Of a DNA stretch of 64,000 bases, positions 59,201 through 64,000 are shown piece after piece. The notes below the pieces were generated by a model, which did not search any database, had not been told where the DNA came from, and saw nothing but the letters and a program-made list of their open reading frames with translations. Position 1 is the stretch's first letter, and each line of letters starts with the position of its first letter. Position numbers and translations under genes: made by a program. Origin of the DNA: Linnemannia schmuckeri. Lineage: Eukaryota > Mortierellomycota > Mortierellomycetes > Mortierellales > Mortierellaceae. The stretch lies in contig JANATG010000010.1 in NCBI GenBank assembly GCA_029449235.1, forward strand, positions 1,922,001 through 1,986,000. The letters are read 5' to 3'.

Positions 59201-59637
59201 GACAAACAGTTTGTGAGGGTAAAAACGCGCACACTAACGAATGTAAGGGTGTTATGCGTGGTGGTTAGAAGGAAAGGATGACGAGGACAGGAGGTGGGCG
59301 TATTTTTGTTGTTGCTGGTGTTGGCGTTATTTTTACCTTACCTTATTTTTCCTGGCCATACCCAACAGACAGGCACATTGACCTGACCTGAACGGAGGAA
59401 TTAGTGGTGGAGAGTGGTCACCAAGGGGAGTGTTTCGCTTTGTTTGTTTGTTCATGTTGAAGCCTAGTCCTAATTGGAGGACATAGGAGGGGAGTGAACA
59501 GTGGTCGCCATTCATTCGGCGTGGTATCTTTAGCTCTTGTTTGGCTTTGTGTGCAGGTTGTATTTGCGCCTTTTGTGTGGGCGTGTGTGTTAAGTATCAT
59601 AACTATGTTCAAATTACCCCCGAGGGAGGAGCTGGAG
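56282..59637. other. Gene-poor region
   Basis: No convincing gene in 3.3 kb. A minus-strand frame at 58585-58358 (75 codons, GTG start) has fairly normal composition (ARIIRAGTVLRMFLTGTLEI, then NLKIPGTPALMDAHLWN) and might be a gene relic, but I do not recognise it. The rest is AT-rich with short biased frames. The right end is the promoter of the deacetylase gene. Confidence 0.4.
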
Positions 59638-59645
59638 TATAAAAA
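59638..59645 (+). promoter_or_regulatory. TATA box of the chitin deacetylase gene
   Basis: TATAAAAA, followed by AGGG, lies 176 bp upstream of the ATG in a GC-richer setting (GGAGGAGCTGGAG before it). It is followed by a CT/CA-rich leader, (CA)n near 59732-59742, and an ACAAACA context at the start codon. Confidence 0.6.
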
Positions 59646-59813
59646 GGGATGCGATCGTACCCTTTTTTCCGTCATCCAACTCTCTTCTCCTTATTTATTC
59701 ATTTCCATCCTTTTGGACACTTTTCACTCACACACACACACTGTCCCAATTAAGCAATTTTATCCAACAACTCTCACAACCAGCAATCTCAACACCACAG
59801 TAAACAACAAACA

Positions 59814-61178
59814 ATGTACCTGAAACTCTCAGTCATCGCAGCACTGATTGCTATGACCGCCGCAGCACCCTCCACCACCGTTGCCCCCAGCCCCGCCGCA
59901 CCCTCCTCCTCCCCTGCCCCTGCCGGCACTCCCGCGCCCCTCATCCCCCTGCCTCCCTTCAGCGGCACCCTCGTTGGCGTCTACCCTACCCAGGACCAAA
60001 CCGCGCCCACCGACACTCCTCTCGTCAAGCAATGGCTCTCAGAACTCAACCTCACCTCCGTTGCGACCTGGCCCGTCGTCCCCTTCACCGCCGCGGGTGA
60101 CCCCAAAAACCCCAAAGCCATCCCTGCAGCTTCCTGTGACTGGACCGAGACCAACTGTATTAACAAGGATTTGACTACTTGCCCCCTTGGAGTGTGGGGT
60201 CTTACTTATGACGATGGCCCAACAGAGTTTTCGGGCAAGCTGTATGATTTCTTGGATACGACTGACCAGAAGGCGACGTTGTTTTACATTGGATCGAATG
60301 TGATTCAAAACCCAGCGCTTGCTCGGAGGGCGTGTGCGGCTGGCCATCACATTGCGGTGCATACTTGGTCGCATAATCCATCGACTTCTCTGACGAACGA
60401 GCAGTTTGTGGCCGAGGTCAAGTATACTGAGATGGCGATCAAGGAGCTCTGTGGCTTCACTCCTCGTTACTTCCGCGTAAGTTTTTCTTCTCTTTTCGTC
60501 TTGGTTACCCTTCGGTTTTGATTGTACCTCTCCTTCTTCCTACTTATATAGCATGGTCCTAACAGTCAATTTTCTCATAAATCTCACTTCCAATTAAATA
60601 CCGTCCAATAGCCTCCATACGGCGACATTGACGACAGAATCCGCGGCCTCCTCTGGGCAATGGGCTACACATCCGTCATCTGGGATTACGACACCAATGA
60701 CTGGATGATGGCCCCCGGCGGTTCCCGCACCATGGCTCAAGTCGACGCCGCTTTCGCGCAATGGATCGCTGCCGCACCCACCGACAAGACTGGCCACATG
60801 ACCCTCGAACACGAACTTTACGCAAACACCGTCGACGCTGCGATTGCCAACCTGCCCAAAGTCCAGGCAACTTGGAAGACGATGCCCGTCTCGGCCTGCA
60901 TGAACGATGCCTATCCTTATTTGGAGAAGAATATTACTTTGGCGACTATGGATGGTGCCAAGACTGGCGTTAACAACGGAAGCAACTCTACCACACCTTC
61001 CACTGCTGCCGCTGGTGGATCTACATCGACCGGTTCTGCCGGTTCTTCCACTGCTTCGGGCTCCGCTGCCCATAGCACCACCGGTTCTGGGGCCGTTTCT
61101 AATATGGTTGTTTCTTCTTCGGTCACTGTCTTGGCGGCCGCTGCTGCCGTCGCTCTCGGCCAAATGATGCTCCTCTAA
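59814..61178 (+). CDS. GPI-anchored chitin deacetylase (CE4 family)
   Basis: Exons 59814-60476 and 60612-61178 (135-nt GT-AG intron, phase 0) give 409 residues. A signal peptide (residues 1-18) is followed by an Ala/Pro/Ser linker. The NodB/CE4 deacetylase domain has TYDDGP (131-136, catalytic and metal-binding Asp), HTWSHNP (His183 and His187 metal ligands), PPYGD (222-226, formed exactly at the splice), WDYDTNDW (245-252) and LEHEL near residue 284 with the catalytic His. The tail is Ser/Thr/Gly-rich, then a hydrophobic end (SSSVTVLAAAAAVALGQMMLL) suited to a GPI anchor. It would convert wall chitin to chitosan at the cell surface, a major wall polymer in early-diverging fungi. Confidence 0.95.
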
Positions 61179-61940
61179 ATGATGCATTTATTCCACTCAC
61201 CCACTCCACCCTCTTCCCTTCATGTCCACCCTCTACGGTCCTTTCATTCTGTAAAACAAATATCTAGAAAACATTTATCCTTTTTTTTTTTTTTTTTTTC
61301 ATAAAAATCCATTTTAGAAAGTTTTAATCATGCGATTGATATCTCTGCCTGATGTTACTCAAGTGTTGCCACCGACAATGTTGCCCTTCTATCTTTCGAG
61401 GAAACAAGATGCACCTCACCTTCCCCTGTCCTTTCCTAACTATTGCTTTTTGTTAAGACTGTGTACATTCAACCCAGCAACCTCAGCTAGAAAGACACGC
61501 TCCTCGGACTGGTTTTTATTCTTTGCACTAATTTTCCATACTACTTTCATGTAATTTTCCTCAAAAGCATATCTCGTCCGTCCTCAACCAGCAGCCCAGA
61601 CCCCTTTCACACTCGTTCATTCATTCATTGCTTGCCTAGAACTCCCCCTACGGTGGCACATCGGTCTATTTGCTCTTACTTTATACAATAAGTTTACACC
61701 ATCCATCCCTTGTTTGACCCTTCTCCGACTACTGATAATGTCGTATGGTTTGTTGTAAGATGTTTATTCTCAGTCGCGAAGAGTTGGAGTATTGGTATGT
61801 CTACATCTGAGTACAAACACAAAAGTAGAAACACAAGGAGTCAAAAAAGCTGAAAGAAAACACAATAAAGAGAAGGAGAGTAGTGTTACAAAGAAAAGAG
61901 TCATATTTTGGTTGATGCAAAAAAGCAATGTAAAGTGGTA
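61179..61940. other. Convergent intergenic region
   Basis: 762 bp between two convergent stop codons. It contains a T18-19 run near 61281-61299 and otherwise AT-rich 3' flank. No gene or clear terminator seen. Confidence 0.5.
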
Positions 61941-64000
61941 TTAGGGTGTGCTAAAGGTGGAGGTGGAGCTCGTCATGGGCGGAAACGGGCATGAAAACAC
62001 CAACCGCCCAGGGTGAGGAGACGTCGCTCCTGACGCCACAATCGCTGCATACGACGGCGAGCCAGGGTCCTTGTACGCCAAAGCGCGTTTCGTCGTTCCA
62101 TTGGCGTCGGTGGCAGTAGAAGGCGCGGTGTTGATGGGCGAGATCGATAGTGGAGGTGGAACCGCCTTCTTGCCTAACGTGCCCGTTGCTTGCAACTTTG
62201 CATTCAGCACTCGCAACACCTGTTCCTCGGGGGACCGTCCTGTCGTTGTCGATGGCGAGGTGCCGTTCCGGGTGGCTGACTGTGCTGCATCCACCGTCAC
62301 GGCTCCACGGTTAGTTCCCATTGGTACCAGAACCTTCTTAGGGCTGTTGCTGCCGGCGGTATCCTCCTTCTTGACCAACGCCGCATAGCTGAGAGGGGAC
62401 GGCGCCTGCGCCTGGGACGTCAGTGCTGCTGCTTGTGCTGACGGTGCGCTCGCGGATGAGAGAGGGGGGTATTGCGAGACTGCTGGGGCAGCAATAGGCG
62501 CAGGCAGGAATGATTCGGGTTCTTTCATCAGCTCAGCACCGCTCGCAGGTCGGCCGCTGTCGTAGGAGGGCTCTTGCCCAGCAAGAGCATTGTCGTTGCT
62601 ACCAGAGACAACGACCGCCACCCGTTCGCCCGATTCATCCTGGACCGCTTCCTCCATCGCAACCTCTATTGGCGAGTCTGTCTTTGTTGTCGCCGTCGAT
62701 TCTATCGTAGGCCTTGCCGTGCTGGTTACTGCCGCACTTGTGCTATCCACGCTGGCTTTAAAGGCCTGAAGCTTTTTGACGAATGTATCCTCGTCATCGT
62801 CTTCGTCAGAGTACCCGTCGCTGAACCGACGAGGCGCATCAAACAATGACAGCGACTCATCCTCACCCTCTCCAAACTGCCTTGGTGCATCGAAATCACC
62901 TTCGCCCTCATCAAACTGCCTTGGCGCGTCAAATAAAGACACACCCTCACCATCATCGGTCTCATCCTCATCCCAGTTCCGCTCCAGCGCCTCCTTTGAA
63001 CCCAGTGACGCCGAAAACGACTTGTGAGCGCCATCTCCCGAGCCATCCTCCTCATCGTCGTCAATCTCACCATGGATGTAGTCCCAGCTCGTTTTAGGTT
63101 TCCGGATCTCCTTGCCAGAGACGGTCAGCTTGTTGTTGACCATGACTTTCATGCCGAGTCCTATGCTGTTGCGGTTCCTAGGCTTGTTCGAGATCCCCTT
63201 GGCCTTGGCAGAGTTCAGGTAGTCCAAATTGTCGTCGCTGCTCTCGTCTTCCTCACTGTCGGTTTCGCCCTCCTCATCGTCGTCATCTTCATCCTCGTCA
63301 CTGCCCTTCTCACCAGCAAGGAACTGCATCTCCTCGTCGCCATCGGCATCCTCGTCCCCTTCGGCAATCGTCGCGACGAGACTCCGGTCCGAAGAAGCGC
63401 CGAAGGGTCCGTTCTTCTTCTTCTTGCTCTTTCCCTTGGACTTGCTCGACTTTTTCTTCTTCTTCGGCTTGGGGAGCTCGGCGGGGCCTCCAGCATAGAT
63501 ACGAACATCGCGATCGGGGTCGTGCTGCATCGTCGTCAGCAATCCTTGCAGGCGGTTGGATTCTGATGCATCGTTGTAGAACCCGCTGTCGATAATCCAG
63601 GTCACAACCCTGGAAACCCAAATGCGGACATTGACAACAGTATCCGTCGCCAGTCGCTCAATCAACAGGGTCAAGAAGTGCTCCTCAAAGTCCTCAACCG
63701 TCATGCCCGAGTCCAGGAGTGACTGGATAATTTGGACCGCCACCACACGAGATCGGAATCCTCCCGTCGTGGCAAACTCAACGGTCTGTCGGACAACCTG
63801 GCTCTGGATGGTGGTCGTCCTGTCTGCATCGTCCTGATCCGGTACAGTGGCTGGTGGGGATGCTGCAGTTGCAACAGCTGCTGATGCTTTTGTAGTGGAT
63901 GCAAAGGTGGAGGGAGCCGATCTGTGGGCCTCTGCAAAGGTGCCACTCGACAAGTCCCCCTGGGTGGTGTCGATAGGTCCGTTCAACTGTGCCGTCAGAT
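61941..64000 (-). CDS. HEAT-repeat protein, 3' part; possibly PP4 regulatory subunit 1-like
   Basis: The frame is open from the right edge (no stop up to 64000) to the stop at 61941, at least 680 codons; the 5' part is outside the window. After a Ser/Ala/Thr-rich stretch, two to three HEAT-like repeats are visible: VVRQTVEFATTGGFRSRVVA, VEDFEEHFLTLLIERLATD, VNVRIWVSRVVTWIID and LLTTMQHDPDRDVRIYAGGP. Then come a Lys-rich block (PKPKKKKK and KSKGKSKKKK), a long Asp/Glu region, a triple FDAPR(Q/R)F repeat and a Ser/Ala/Pro-rich tail. HEAT repeats with NVR and DPDxDVR are reminiscent of PPP4R1, but other HEAT proteins remain possible. No intron is needed within the window. Confidence 0.7.
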   Translation of the reverse strand, partial: LTAQLNGPIDTTQGDLSSGTFAEAHRSAPSTFASTTKASAAVATAASPPATVPDQDDADRTTTIQSQVVRQTVEFATTGGFRSRVVAVQIIQSLLDSGMTVEDFEEHFLTLLIERLATDTVVNVRIWVSRVVTWIIDSGFYNDASESNRLQGLLTTMQHDPDRDVRIYAGGPAELPKPKKKKKSSKSKGKSKKKKNGPFGASSDRSLVATIAEGDEDADGDEEMQFLAGEKGSDEDEDDDDEEGETDSEEDESSDDNLDYLNSAKAKGISNKPRNRNSIGLGMKVMVNNKLTVSGKEIRKPKTSWDYIHGEIDDDEEDGSGDGAHKSFSASLGSKEALERNWDEDETDDGEGVSLFDAPRQFDEGEGDFDAPRQFGEGEDESLSLFDAPRRFSDGYSDEDDDEDTFVKKLQAFKASVDSTSAAVTSTARPTIESTATTKTDSPIEVAMEEAVQDESGERVAVVVSGSNDNALAGQEPSYDSGRPASGAELMKEPESFLPAPIAAPAVSQYPPLSSASAPSAQAAALTSQAQAPSPLSYAALVKKEDTAGSNSPKKVLVPMGTNRGAVTVDAAQSATRNGTSPSTTTGRSPEEQVLRVLNAKLQATGTLGKKAVPPPLSISPINTAPSTATDANGTTKRALAYKDPGSPSYAAIVASGATSPHPGRLVFSCPFPPMTSSTSTFSTP

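Overview
The window is nuclear DNA from a filamentous, early-diverging fungus. The best guess is Mortierellaceae (Mortierellomycota). This rests on short GT-AG introns in most genes, long pyrimidine-rich leaders, an F-box/LRR-type protein, and a helicase and a DUF6589-like protein of kinds I associate with that group. The species call is inference. I saw no rRNA, tRNA or CRISPR array. All exon coordinates were derived by hand from splice consensus and reading frame.

Layout. 1-6.7 kb: a small signal-peptide ORF with a frameshift, then a long stretch of simple sequence and a pyrimidine-rich leader. 6.7-9.2 kb: a Ser/Asn/His-rich protein with one conserved-looking hydrophobic segment. 9.2-16.2 kb: a relic zone with a Ty3/gypsy fragment, a diverged duplication and long A/T runs. 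16.2-27.1 kb: three genes on the minus strand, namely a HAL4/NPR1-type protein kinase, the glutamate-cysteine ligase modifier subunit (4 exons) and glutamine-hydrolysing asparagine synthetase (4 exons). 28.4 kb: a decayed small secreted-protein gene. 29.8-36.7 kb: the composite mobile element described below. 37-48.3 kb: a housekeeping cluster with ribosomal protein uS9 (RPS16), an MBA1/Tim44-like mitochondrial protein, a DHA2-type MFS transporter, ribosomal protein eL13 (RPL13) and a PHO84-type phosphate transporter. 48.3-53.3 kb: no convincing gene. 53.3-61.2 kb: a secreted protein with a possible KRE9/KNH-like domain, an F-box protein and a GPI-anchored chitin deacetylase. 61.9 kb to the right edge: the 3' part of a HEAT-repeat, acidic protein.

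The standout is the 6.9-kb element at 29768-36664. It has about 0.9-kb diverged terminal inverted repeats. Each repeat begins with a hairpin and carries the same 5' gene module: promoter-like DNA plus three exons of identical length (23, 64 and 75 nt) and the start of a fourth, with conserved introns. The left copy of this leader feeds a DUF6589-like gene and the right copy feeds a RecQ-family helicase gene. The two genes converge on the centre, so unrelated enzymes would be made with homologous N-terminal tails. Both genes are damaged here: the helicase has ATA instead of ATG at the homologous start and an in-frame TAG, and the DUF6589-like gene has a frameshift and stops. This copy therefore looks like a fossil of a two-gene DNA transposon. 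I do not recognise a published family with this architecture.
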